DNA from: CAYNWK01 sp964400875
Lineage (GTDB): Bacteria; Chloroflexota; Anaerolineae; Anaerolineales; UBA4823
DNA length: 8,737 nt
Direction of reading: 5' to 3'
Assembly: GCA_964400875.1 (NCBI GenBank)
Contig: CAYNWK010000182.1
Location: 1 to 8,737, forward strand
A program made the translations under genes and the position numbers. Shown one piece after another: positions 1-6,195 of this stretch (its first letter is position 1; every line of letters begins with the position of its first letter). Below the pieces are notes generated by a model. That model was not told the DNA's origin. It saw nothing but the letters and a program-made list of their open reading frames with translations, and searched no databases.

Positions 1-15
1 TTTGGACTCATGTCC

Positions 16-291
16 CTATCTTACCAGATTGTTTAAGCTTGTGTTGATGAATACAAAAATTACAAGGATTGGTGAGAATATTGAAATCCATAATCTATCT
101 ATTCCAGTATATTGATAGTGAATAATTATTGTCGAAAGCCAGATTCCTCCAAACCAAAGTATTACTATAGAAATCGGCGGTGTTTTTAATATTGATGATT
201 TTCGATAATTGAAGATTAGGGAACTAATACCTTCAATTAAAAAATATTCCTCAAGATAATCGATAATCGTCGTCATAATCTTCATCTGCAA
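16..291 (-). CDS. Hypothetical small membrane protein (doubtful)
   Basis: An open frame of 91 codons ending in TAG. I do not recognise the protein. It has two hydrophobic stretches suited to membrane spanning, about residues 40-58 (rich in I, V, L, W, F, G) and 67-85, with a charged, partly amphipathic N-terminal 35 residues. Isoleucine is abundant and the coding is AT-rich, unlike the GC-richer genes to the right. ATG codons occur at residues 1, 3 and 6; none has a clear Shine-Dalgarno sequence. A 91-codon open frame is somewhat unexpected in DNA this AT-rich, which argues mildly for a real gene, but there is no family match I can name. It could be a horizontally acquired fragment or a chance frame. 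Confidence 0.35.
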   Translation of the reverse strand: MQMKIMTTIIDYLEEYFLIEGISSLIFNYRKSSILKTPPISIVILWFGGIWLSTIIIHYQYTGIDRLWISIFSPILVIFVFINTSLNNLVR

Positions 292-348
292 TTGTGGAGT
301 ACAGAAGTAAAGGGCCCAAAATTAGTACCATTTGAAAGTGGAGAACTC

Positions 349-441
349 ATGGCTTTATGGTGGCAACTTGGTGGAGTGGCAAATCACCAAAAGCCTTTCG
401 GCCCCGAAAGGCTTTTTATTATTCCAGCAAATCTTAAGTGA
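349..441 (+). CDS. Candidate Trp-rich leader peptide (orphan)
   Basis: A 30-codon ORF starts MALWWQLGG and ends with TGA. It has a good Shine-Dalgarno (GGAG at 340-343, 5 nt before the ATG). Tandem Trp codons (TGG TGG, 358-363) sit at codons 4-5, and an intrinsic terminator hairpin (389-416) lies inside the ORF's second half. Tandem regulatory codons close to the start followed by overlapping hairpins is the classic layout of a tryptophan-operon leader. However, no trp gene follows: the next 140 bases hold no gene and then an opposing operon ends at 582. The coding region also runs through the terminator, which is unusual, since leader peptides normally stop before it. It may be a relic of a displaced biosynthetic operon or a chance ORF. 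Confidence 0.28.
   Translation: MALWWQLGGVANHQKPFGPERLFIIPANLK
351..416 (+). promoter_or_regulatory. Attenuator-like set of mutually exclusive hairpins
   Basis: Three pairings compete. (a) 351-356 plus 358-362 can pair with 385-395 (11 bp, one bulged A at 357); its 5' arm contains the first Trp codon and the first two bases of the second. (b) 368-373 (TTGGTG) pairs with 385-390 (CACCAA), with a G-U closing pair at 374/384. (c) 389-400 pairs with 405-416 to give the terminator. Segment 385-395 is shared by (a) and (b) and overlaps the left arm of (c), so only one state of the RNA can form the full terminator. This is read directly from the bases; the regulatory interpretation is inference. 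Confidence 0.35.
389..420 (+). terminator. Strong intrinsic terminator, mainly plus-strand
   Basis: A perfect 12-bp stem pairs 389-400 with 405-416 around the loop GCCC, and is followed by a T-rich tail (five T, then ATT). On the minus strand the stem is followed by TTTTGG, a weaker tail, so it could also end transcripts of the minus-strand operon that stops at 582. The direction with the better U-tract is plus. Confidence 0.75.
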
Positions 442-581
442 TGACTAGCACTTCTGCGACAATATAAAACAAGTAAGCATCCAACATTGCTACAAGGTAT
501 TTACGGTTGAAGCGCTCGATGTAAGCGCTTGAGCTCAATCCCTAAACTGAACTGCATGGATGAAGGCATAAAGTATCCCCG
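442..581. other. Intergenic stretch with a short inverted repeat
   Basis: No ORF with coding character was found here. The only structure is a 7-bp inverted repeat, AAGCGCT (510-516) and AGCGCTT (524-530), around a 7-nt spacer. It has no T-run on either side, so it is not an obvious terminator. Confidence 0.4.
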
Positions 582-1238
582 TCAAGGTAGGGTTGACGTC
601 TCGAAATTATTTCGACCTCCAGCCACCCAACGGTCGATGAAATCGATGTACTCGGCGACCGGCATCATGTTCAGGTCTTCGTCTGTGTATCCCTCCGCTT
701 TACGCGCATCGTAGAAATCGGAGGTGAAATCGTTGAACCGGTACCAGACCTGCCTGGGGCTCGGCGAGGCCTTTAATTCCGCAGCCTCGACGAACCAGTC
801 CCGAATATCGCGAACGATCTCATCCGGCTTGTTCTTGTGCGCCTTGATGTCCACCCCGGATAAGTCTGAGATCGCCTCGTGGAATTCGTAGCGGTCTTTT
901 TCGAGAATCAGGAACTTTTTCCGTTTGAGTTTGTCGCCGCCGAAATAACGCAGCCCGTAGTCGATGCCCAGCTCGAAGGGCATGTTCATCCGGAAAACTT
1001 CCCCCTGTTTGGAGGCCCGCAGCCTGGAGAGGTCGTGGATGCTGTAGCGGCAGTCCTGGATGATCGAACAGATCTTGTCGATGCGGTTCTGGCCAGAATC
1101 GAGGTTTTCTGAGGCGATGCGGGGAATGAAACCGAAGAAGCGAACGGTGAAAAGCAGCGGTCTTAAGAGAGGCAGATAGCCATCATCGAACGGGCAGTTG
1201 ATGTAGATCTGTCGATCGAAATCCCCCGACAATGCCAT
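582..1238 (-). CDS. TIR-like fold protein, candidate nucleotide-processing effector
   Basis: This 218-residue soluble protein has no signal peptide or membrane segment. The N-terminus carries a beta-strand with IYINCPFD (residues 11-18), then a helix and the conserved-looking stretch SIHDLSR (66-72). R-x-N-x-PFELG follows (83-91, candidate catalytic Glu89), a basic strand KRKKFLILE, and SDLSG (124-128). An R-x-N-x-x-FELG motif followed some 35 residues on by SD-x-x-G is the hallmark I associate with TIR-like nucleotide-binding/NADase domains (the CAP12/Pycsar-type TIR-like family). The remaining ~70 residues are charged and helical and may be a partner-binding region. The ATG has no clear Shine-Dalgarno, but it lies 13 nt after the DUF2188 stop, so translational coupling is likely. 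Identification as TIR-like is from motifs only; a deoxyribosyltransferase-type fold is the main alternative. Whether it acts in defence is inference. Confidence 0.8.
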   Translation of the reverse strand: MALSGDFDRQIYINCPFDDGYLPLLRPLLFTVRFFGFIPRIASENLDSGQNRIDKICSIIQDCRYSIHDLSRLRASKQGEVFRMNMPFELGIDYGLRYFGGDKLKRKKFLILEKDRYEFHEAISDLSGVDIKAHKNKPDEIVRDIRDWFVEAAELKASPSPRQVWYRFNDFTSDFYDARKAEGYTDEDLNMMPVAEYIDFIDRWVAGGRNNFETSTLP

Positions 1239-1251
1239 GATTGACCGTCAG

Positions 1252-1485
1252 CTATCTATCTTCGTGGAGGGGAAGGGGGTACTGGTTGTCGGAATCTTTT
1301 TCCCGGATCGTCCCATCGCGCCGGTGAATGACCAGTTCGGTTTGCTGGTTCTGGCTGACCTGGCGAGCCCATTCTATCGCCTCCTGTTGGCGTTCGAAAT
1401 GTTTGGAAGCCCGTACGGAGCTGCCTCTCCGGACAACCCAACCCCCTCCGGGATCGGGAATGACGTGGTGAGAATCGTTCGCCAT
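1252..1485 (-). CDS. DUF2188 family protein
   Basis: A 77-residue protein with the features of the DUF2188 family: an N-terminal HVIPDPGGGWVVRR strand pair (residues 7-20), a helix with QQEAIEWARQVS (33-44), and the closing strand ELVIHRRDGTIREKDS (50-65). The family is small, common in bacteria and of unknown biochemical role. I place the start at the ATG at 1485, not the more upstream ATG at 1533. The conserved domain begins right after it, the extra 16 residues look unlike the family, and a TGnTATAAT promoter sits where the longer reading would be coding. It is the first gene of an operon with the TIR-like protein and could be its regulator, antitoxin-like partner or sensor; that role is inference. 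Confidence 0.82.
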   Translation of the reverse strand: MANDSHHVIPDPGGGWVVRRGSSVRASKHFERQQEAIEWARQVSQNQQTELVIHRRDGTIREKDSDNQYPLPLHEDR

Positions 1486-1491
1486 AGAAAT

Positions 1492-1500
1492 ATTATAGCA
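1492..1500 (-). promoter_or_regulatory. Extended -10 promoter giving a leaderless mRNA
   Basis: On the minus strand the sequence reads TGCTATAAT, a perfect TGn-TATAAT extended -10 element. It is followed by six bases (ATTTCT) and then the ATG of the DUF2188 gene at 1485. The expected transcription start, about seven bases after the -10, is the A of the ATG, so the mRNA should have no 5' leader. No convincing -35 is seen, which is usual for extended -10 promoters. There is no Shine-Dalgarno upstream of this ATG, which agrees with leaderless translation. Confidence 0.6.
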
Positions 1501-1593
1501 CCAGGGGAACAGCAGGTTTGTCCCACAATCCATAATCTAAATTCAAAAATCCCCCCATACTGCGTAATTTTTATCGTAATGTACCGTTTAATA

Positions 1594-1637
1594 AGCTGGA
1601 TGCAGCTCAGGTTGTTTTTGAGCTGCGCGGGCCAGCT
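1594..1637. repeat. Nested inverted repeat upstream of the serine-hydrolase gene
   Basis: The inner arms GCAGCTCA (1602-1609) and TGAGCTGC (1619-1626) pair perfectly around a 9-nt loop. The outer arms AGCTGG (1594-1599) and CCAGCT (1632-1637) add six more pairs with a small asymmetric internal loop. There is no T-run on either side. It lies in the gap between the divergent promoters of the DUF2188 operon and the serine hydrolase, just before a TATAGT (1654-1659), so a DNA-level operator is as likely as an RNA structure. Confidence 0.45.
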
Positions 1638-1700
1638 CGCTCGGGATTTTCCCTATAGTAAACTCAAATTGCTAGGCAGACCTTGCTAAATTTTCTATCG

Positions 1701-2948
1701 ATGAAAAAATTGGTTCTCATCGCCGCCATAATGCTTGCCGTTATTTTGGCCCCTGCCCGGATCACGCGGGCTTCGGGATACTATTTTGCGCCGCCGGGCG
1801 AATCGCTTGCCCAGCAAAATCAACAGTCGCCGGACGCGGTCGGCCTGGACTCCCAGATCATCGACGACCTGTCGGGCACAGCCACCCGCTGGGCGTTGTG
1901 GCGGCACGGCTACCTGGTCCACGTCAGCGGTGACTTCAACCAGACGGTGGAAGTAAAATCGCTCAGAAAGACCTGGCACGCCATGACCGTTGGAGCCGCA
2001 GTTGAACAAGGCAAAATCCCGGACTTCAAGACCCAGAAAGTCAGCACCTATCTGCCCAGCCTGACCGGCAACGACGCCGAGGCTACCTGGTGGCACGTGC
2101 TGACCCAGTCCACCGGTTTCGATTATCCCGGCTGTGGGGACAGCACGGACTACCTGCCGGGCCAGATGTGGACCTATTCGGACTTGAACCTGAAGAATTT
2201 GACCGAGGCCTTGTACAAAGCCTGGGGGAGTCCCGGCGGCAGCTACGATGCCGATAACTATAAAACCGTTCTCAATGAGGCTTATTTCGATGCCATTGGC
2301 ATGCAGGGATGGGACGCCAGCTTGAACTCAGACGGCATACGCCTGGTGTTAGACCTGGAAGATATGGGCCGGTTAGGGCTCTTGCTGCTGGCCCGGGGCA
2401 GCTGGGACGGCCAGGAATTGGTCCCCCAGGCTTTCGTCGAAGAGATGGAGACCAAGCAAACCCAGGGCATGCTGGTTAATTACGACGGCTGCAACGACGG
2501 GGTGATCGAATGGGCCACCCCCTCGGAATTTCCCGAATCACCCTACGGCTATCTTACCTGGGTGAACTCGGCCGGAGATTTTTATCCCGGCGCCGACACC
2601 CACTGGGCTTTCGGCAGGGGCTCCGGCGGCATGTATCTGCTGTGGAACGCGCAAAACGGCATCGTTTTTGCGGCGATTGGGCTGTCCAATGGCGGCGGTT
2701 TTACCCCCACTTCTAACGGCGTCCCGCAGATCATCGAGGCCAATATCCTCGGCCCGAATCCTTTGTTTGAGGGTGGTCCCAGCCCAACCACTACGCCTAC
2801 GCCTACGAACACCGCAACTCCGACCCCGACGCAGACGGTTACCACTACTCCCCTGCCAACTCCGTCAATTACACCCACCCCTACACCCACTGGCGCTGCG
2901 GAAAAGGTTTGGCTATGGATGCCGATGGTGATGAATTCTCAGGAGTAG
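1701..2948 (+). CDS. Secreted serine hydrolase, beta-lactamase/esterase family
   Basis: A 415-residue exported protein. Residues 1-25 form a Sec signal peptide (MKK, hydrophobic core, cleavage near RAS-G). The central domain has the layout of the penicillin-binding beta-lactamase family (Pfam Beta-lactamase, MEROPS S12-like): SLRK at 87-90 fits S-x-x-K with Ser87 as nucleophile, PGQMWTYSD (153-161) fits the Y-x-[NSD] motif, and GRGSGG (305-310) sits where the third [HK]-x-G-type motif is expected. Then comes a Pro/Thr linker (361-397) and a short tail, KVWLWMPMVMN, resembling an end motif seen in other exported Chloroflexota proteins. I chose the ATG at 1701 because it gives a proper signal peptide. 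An in-frame TTG at 1683 adds six residues and has only a weak AGG ahead. The substrate (peptide, ester or lactam) cannot be told; it probably acts at the cell surface. Confidence 0.82.
   Translation: MKKLVLIAAIMLAVILAPARITRASGYYFAPPGESLAQQNQQSPDAVGLDSQIIDDLSGTATRWALWRHGYLVHVSGDFNQTVEVKSLRKTWHAMTVGAAVEQGKIPDFKTQKVSTYLPSLTGNDAEATWWHVLTQSTGFDYPGCGDSTDYLPGQMWTYSDLNLKNLTEALYKAWGSPGGSYDADNYKTVLNEAYFDAIGMQGWDASLNSDGIRLVLDLEDMGRLGLLLLARGSWDGQELVPQAFVEEMETKQTQGMLVNYDGCNDGVIEWATPSEFPESPYGYLTWVNSAGDFYPGADTHWAFGRGSGGMYLLWNAQNGIVFAAIGLSNGGGFTPTSNGVPQIIEANILGPNPLFEGGPSPTTTPTPTNTATPTPTQTVTTTPLPTPSITPTPTPTGAAEKVWLWMPMVMNSQE
2781..2889 (+). repeat. Low-complexity Pro/Thr-coding linker
   Basis: Degenerate repeats of ACN CCN codons encode about 37 residues of alternating Thr and Pro in the serine hydrolase. 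Such linkers are flexible and often carry O-linked sugars in exported proteins. The repetitive bases also produce spurious Gly/Val-rich open frames on the opposite strand. Confidence 0.8.
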
Positions 2949-3138
2949 CCGGCTCCCAGTTTGGAGAGGCTTGATTCCAGGCCAACCGCTCAATATTTGA
3001 GGTTGACGGCTCAAATCTTACTATCCTCAAGCCAACATAACCAATATCATCCGTAACCCTCAATCAAAATCCCCGTAACCCTGAGGGGAGCTTTGTGTTG
3101 ATTAAGGTAACGCATCCGCTCGACAAGCAGGAGGAATC
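2949..3138. other. Intergenic region with minor repeats
   Basis: No gene is seen. It contains an inverted repeat ATTTGAG (2995-3001) / CTCAAAT (3010-3016), and two copies of CCGTAACCCT (3051-3060 and 3073-3082). A short TCCCC/GGGGA hairpin (3070-3074/3085-3089) followed by a loose T-rich tail could be a weak terminator for the upstream gene. None of these is strong. Confidence 0.35.
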
Positions 3139-3519
3139 ATGAAACTCAGCACGCTGTTTATCATCAACGCCATCGTAGCTATCCTGTTCAGCCTGCTCTT
3201 CGTGTTCATCCCGGCAACCACGTTGTCCTTCTACGGCGTCCAAGTGAGCGCCGCTGGTCTGTATATCGCGCGCCTGTTGGGCGCAGCCTTTCTTACTTTC
3301 GGCATCATCTCCTGGCTGGTACGCGACTCTGGCAGCTCGGACGCAGTGCGCGCCATTGTGCTCGCCTTTCTCGTCTCCGATCTCGTCGGATTTATCCTCT
3401 CGCTGCTCTACCAGTTGCAGGGCATCGCCAACGCGCTGGGCTGGTCCACAGTGGCGATCTACCTGCTGCTAGGGTTGGGATTCGGTTACTTCTACTGGAG
3501 CAAGCCGGCTGCTCCGTGA
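3139..3519 (+). CDS. Four-helix membrane protein of unknown function
   Basis: A 126-residue, very hydrophobic protein with four probable transmembrane helices at about residues 5-25, 40-61, 69-91 and 100-120, and only short charged loops (for example RDSGSSD at 62-68). The start has an excellent Shine-Dalgarno (AGGAGG, 3129-3134) 4 nt before the ATG. It resembles small 4-TM integral membrane families of the DUF4345/DoxX-like kind in size and topology, but I see no diagnostic motif and give no function. It is followed after 13 nt by the LysE-type exporter, so the two are probably co-transcribed. Confidence 0.75.
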   Translation: MKLSTLFIINAIVAILFSLLFVFIPATTLSFYGVQVSAAGLYIARLLGAAFLTFGIISWLVRDSGSSDAVRAIVLAFLVSDLVGFILSLLYQLQGIANALGWSTVAIYLLLGLGFGYFYWSKPAAP

Positions 3520-3532
3520 TCAAGTTACCCTA

Positions 3533-4165
3533 ATGCATCTACCCGATATCCCGCTCTTCCTCATCGCCGCCTTGATCCTGCTGCTCACGCCCGGTCCGGC
3601 CGTGCTCTACATCGTCGCCCGCAGCGTGGACCAGGGCCGCCTGGCCGGCTTCGTCTCCGTCCTTGGCATCGAGACCGGCAACTTCGTCCACGTCCTAGCC
3701 GCCACCCTGGGCCTGTCCGCCATCCTGATGTCCTCGGCGCTGGCCTTCTCGGTAGTCAAATACCTGGGCGCCGCGTACCTGGTTTACCTCGGCGTCCGGC
3801 GGCTGCTCTCCCCCGAGGCGGCCCACCGGCCGGTGAGTTTCAAACCTCAGAGCCTGAGGCGCATCTACCGCCAGGGCGTGCTCGTAGCCGTGCTCAACCC
3901 CAAGACCGCCTTGTTCTTTTTCGCGTTCCTGCCGCAGTTTGTCGATCCTGCCCTAGGACCGGTCAACCTGCAGCTCCTGGCCCTCGGGGGCACCTTCGTG
4001 CTGATGGCCATCTTCACCGACGGATTGTACGCACTGCTGGCGGGTTCGCTCGGCGGCTGGATCAAAAGCTCTCCGGCCTTCCTGCGCTTTGAGCGCTACG
4101 TGGTCGGCAGCGTCTACATCGGCCTGGGCCTGACCGCCGTGCTGGGCGACGCGCGGCATCAATGA
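3533..4165 (+). CDS. LysE/RhtB family amino-acid exporter
   Basis: A 210-residue inner-membrane protein with the LysE/RhtB signatures. LTPGPAVLYIVARS ends the first helix (residues 18-31), a Gly-rich second helix follows, then KYLGAAYLVYLGVRRL (76-91) and NPKTALFFFAFLPQFVDP (122-139). About six hydrophobic segments are visible and the length is normal for the family (~205-215). Members export amino acids such as lysine, homoserine or threonine, or related small molecules, using the proton gradient; the substrate here is unknown. The ATG lies 13 nt after the upstream stop and has no Shine-Dalgarno, so translation probably depends on ribosomes finishing the 4-TM gene. Confidence 0.92.
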   Translation: MHLPDIPLFLIAALILLLTPGPAVLYIVARSVDQGRLAGFVSVLGIETGNFVHVLAATLGLSAILMSSALAFSVVKYLGAAYLVYLGVRRLLSPEAAHRPVSFKPQSLRRIYRQGVLVAVLNPKTALFFFAFLPQFVDPALGPVNLQLLALGGTFVLMAIFTDGLYALLAGSLGGWIKSSPAFLRFERYVVGSVYIGLGLTAVLGDARHQ

Positions 4166-4184
4166 ACTTCAACCTGCAGGGGGT

Positions 4185-4228
4185 TTGACAAAAGCGCAAG
4201 TTCGATAAAATCGCTTCCTGGCTATAAT
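4185..4228 (+). promoter_or_regulatory. Candidate promoter region for the lamin-tail protein gene
   Basis: A perfect TTGACA lies at 4185-4190 and a TAAAAT at 4206-4211 (15-nt spacer, short). A perfect TATAAT lies at 4223-4228 without a good -35 of its own. Either -10 could drive the gene starting at 4270. The downstream TATAAT would start RNA at about 4235, leaving a 35-nt leader with the TAAGGA (4256-4261) ribosome site. Confidence 0.45.
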
Positions 4229-4269
4229 TTCCTTATGCGTTAATTCATCTTTGCGTAAGGAACTGCACT

Positions 4270-6195
4270 ATGGGCAGGCTCCGCCGTTTTCATCTTCCCC
4301 GGGCCTGGGGGGCTATCCGTTCGCTCACCGTCCTGTTTACCGCTCTCGCTCTGCTAGGCGCAGCCTGGCTTGCCTCCGCGGCGAACAACGCCAGCCATTA
4401 CCTGCCGATCATCCTGCGCGGCTGGCCCACCGAGCCGCCCCTATACGACTATCCGCTGATCAGCGAGGTGATGTACGATCCATCCATCGCCGAGCCCGAT
4501 GGCGAGTGGATCGAGCTCTACAACAGTGGGGAGGCCGCTTACGATCTGCACGATTACAAGCTGGGCGACTCCGAGACGAAGGGTGATTTCGAAGGCATGT
4601 ACCGCTGCCCGGCCGGCAGCTCGCTTGGCCCGAAGCAGGTCATCGTCGTCGCCAACAAGGCGGCCGCCTTCCAGTCCGTTTTCAGCTTCATGCCGGATTA
4701 CGAGCTGGTCGAGACCTCATCGGCTGTCCCCAACTTAGAGAAGTACGCCCCCTGGACTACCCACAACCTGGAGCTCACCGACAACGGCGACGAAATCATC
4801 CTGCTGGACGCTTCCGGACAGATCGTCGATGCCGTCTCCTGGGGCAGCTCTGCGTTTGCCTTCTATCCCTCCGTTCCCAAGGTCGCTCAAGGTCATTCCA
4901 TCGAGCGCTGGCCCGCCTTCCTGGATAACGATGTCGCCGCTGACTGGCGCGAGAAGGTTCTCCCCGATCCGGGACAAGTCGACTTGACCGTTCCCACGCC
5001 CACCCCGCGCCCCACCGAGAAGGTCTGCCTCCCTGCACAGGTCTTGATCAGCGAAGTGCTTTACGACGCCGACGGGATCACGGAACCGGAAGGCGAGTGG
5101 GTAGAGCTGTTCAACAGGGGTGATAGCGCGGTCAACCTAGCCTGCCTGCGCCTGGGAGACGAGGAGCTCCAGGGTGGCGGCGAGGGCATGTACCGCTTCC
5201 CGCCTGGCAGCGTGCTGAGACCTGGTGAAGTCCTCCTGGTCGCCAACCGAGCTGCAGTCTTCCTCGCTGTCTACGGCTTCTTACCGGATTACGAGTTTGC
5301 GGATTCGCATCCGGGCGTAACCGACATGCAAAAAGACCCCGACTGGTCTTCTGGCTCGATCAACCTGAGCGCCAGCGGCGATGAGGTCCTGCTTATCGAC
5401 GACTCCGTTCAGATCCTTGACGCCGTCTCCTGGGGCGCTTCGACGTTCGCCTTTACTCCTCCGGTTCCTGCTGTCGCTCCCGGTCACTCGCTGGAACGCT
5501 CTCCGGCGCAACTCGATACAGACCAGGCCGCCGATTGGCTTGACCAGCCACTCCCTGCTCCCGGCGCAGTGAACACAGCTTTACCGACTGCCACTTCCAC
5601 AGCGACTAAAACGCCGACGCCCACCCAAACCCCCACCGCTACTCCGACGAGGACCCCCACCGTCCCGCCGGTCCTGGTGATCAATGAGATCCACGCCGAT
5701 CCTGATATCAGCGCCGGCGATGCCAACCAGGACGGCTGGGTTGATTCAAGCGATGATGAGTTCGTCGAGATCGTCAACGTCACCGGTTCGGCAGTGGACC
5801 TGAGCGGGTGGCGTATTAAGGACAATACCAAAATTCGCCACCAATTCCCGGACGGCACCGTCATCCTGGATGGCTGCGCCGTGGTCATCTTCGGCGGCGG
5901 TTCTCCGAACGGTGAGTTCGGCGGAGCTTTGGTCCAAACCGCCTCAACCTTTGCCCTCGGCCTATCCGCGACCGCCGATTGGGTGTCCTTGTACGACCCG
6001 GAAAATGTGCTTGTTCTGCGCTACGAGTACGGCTCGGAAGCCGGGAACAATCAATCCATCACCCGGGACCCGGATATCATCGGTATGCCGCCCCTGATCC
6101 CGCATCTCTCTGCGGCGGGCGCCGGCGGTCGCTACCACTCCGCCGGGACGAGGGTTGATGGCAGCCTCTTTCCCGGCTGTGTGCTGAATAAGTGA
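4270..6195 (+). CDS. Secreted protein with three lamin-tail domains
   Basis: A 641-residue exported protein. Residues 1-38 form a long signal peptide (basic RLRR start, core LTVLFTALALLGAAWLA, cleavage near ASA). It is followed by YLPIILR (44-50). Lamin-tail domains (LTD, Ig-like beta sandwiches) follow: LTD1 ~63-233, LTD2 ~259-431 and LTD3 ~467-638, each with an L-I-S/N-E-x entry strand, [ED]-[WF]-[IV]-E-[LI]-x-N and a late W-G or Y-G strand. A short PT linker (241-249) joins LTD1-2 and a longer one (439-466) joins LTD2-3. LTD1 and LTD2 are clear duplicates: 37 of 68 residues are identical from GEW to PDYE. LTD3 is divergent and carries a D-x-N-x-D-G-x-x-D-x-x-D calcium-loop-like segment (484-495). 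The ATG has TAAGGA 8 nt upstream. Bacterial LTDs are thought to mediate binding or attachment at the cell surface; no enzyme domain is seen. Confidence 0.88.
   Translation: MGRLRRFHLPRAWGAIRSLTVLFTALALLGAAWLASAANNASHYLPIILRGWPTEPPLYDYPLISEVMYDPSIAEPDGEWIELYNSGEAAYDLHDYKLGDSETKGDFEGMYRCPAGSSLGPKQVIVVANKAAAFQSVFSFMPDYELVETSSAVPNLEKYAPWTTHNLELTDNGDEIILLDASGQIVDAVSWGSSAFAFYPSVPKVAQGHSIERWPAFLDNDVAADWREKVLPDPGQVDLTVPTPTPRPTEKVCLPAQVLISEVLYDADGITEPEGEWVELFNRGDSAVNLACLRLGDEELQGGGEGMYRFPPGSVLRPGEVLLVANRAAVFLAVYGFLPDYEFADSHPGVTDMQKDPDWSSGSINLSASGDEVLLIDDSVQILDAVSWGASTFAFTPPVPAVAPGHSLERSPAQLDTDQAADWLDQPLPAPGAVNTALPTATSTATKTPTPTQTPTATPTRTPTVPPVLVINEIHADPDISAGDANQDGWVDSSDDEFVEIVNVTGSAVDLSGWRIKDNTKIRHQFPDGTVILDGCAVVIFGGGSPNGEFGGALVQTASTFALGLSATADWVSLYDPENVLVLRYEYGSEAGNNQSITRDPDIIGMPPLIPHLSAAGAGGRYHSAGTRVDGSLFPGCVLNK
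4456..5562 (+). repeat. Internal tandem duplication (LTD1 and LTD2)
   Basis: Segments 4456-4968 and 5044-5562 encode two homologous lamin-tail domains in tandem, separated by a short Pro/Thr linker. Shared blocks include GEW[IV]EL, GEGMYR/FEGMYR, VAN[KR]AA, LPDYE/MPDYE, DAVSWG and LDxDxAADW. The two copies differ at nearly half of the aligned residues, so the duplication is old. Confidence 0.75.

Noticed and set aside
349..420. T-box riboswitch
   Set aside because: The GGTGG strings looked suggestive, but the conserved T-box sequence and specifier stem are missing; a peptide-coupled attenuator fits better.
510..530. AAGCGCT/AGCGCTT hairpin as terminator of the TIR-like operon
   Set aside because: No T-run on either side and only 7 bp; the hairpin at 389-416 is a better candidate.
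1237..1689. Plus-strand 150-codon ORF
   Set aside because: It is the shadow of the DUF2188 gene and its promoter region; the opposite strand has recognisable family motifs and this frame has none.
2582..2890. Minus-strand ORF rich in Gly and Val
   Set aside because: It is the complement of the Pro/Thr linker codons; the GV repeats are an artefact of that low-complexity DNA.
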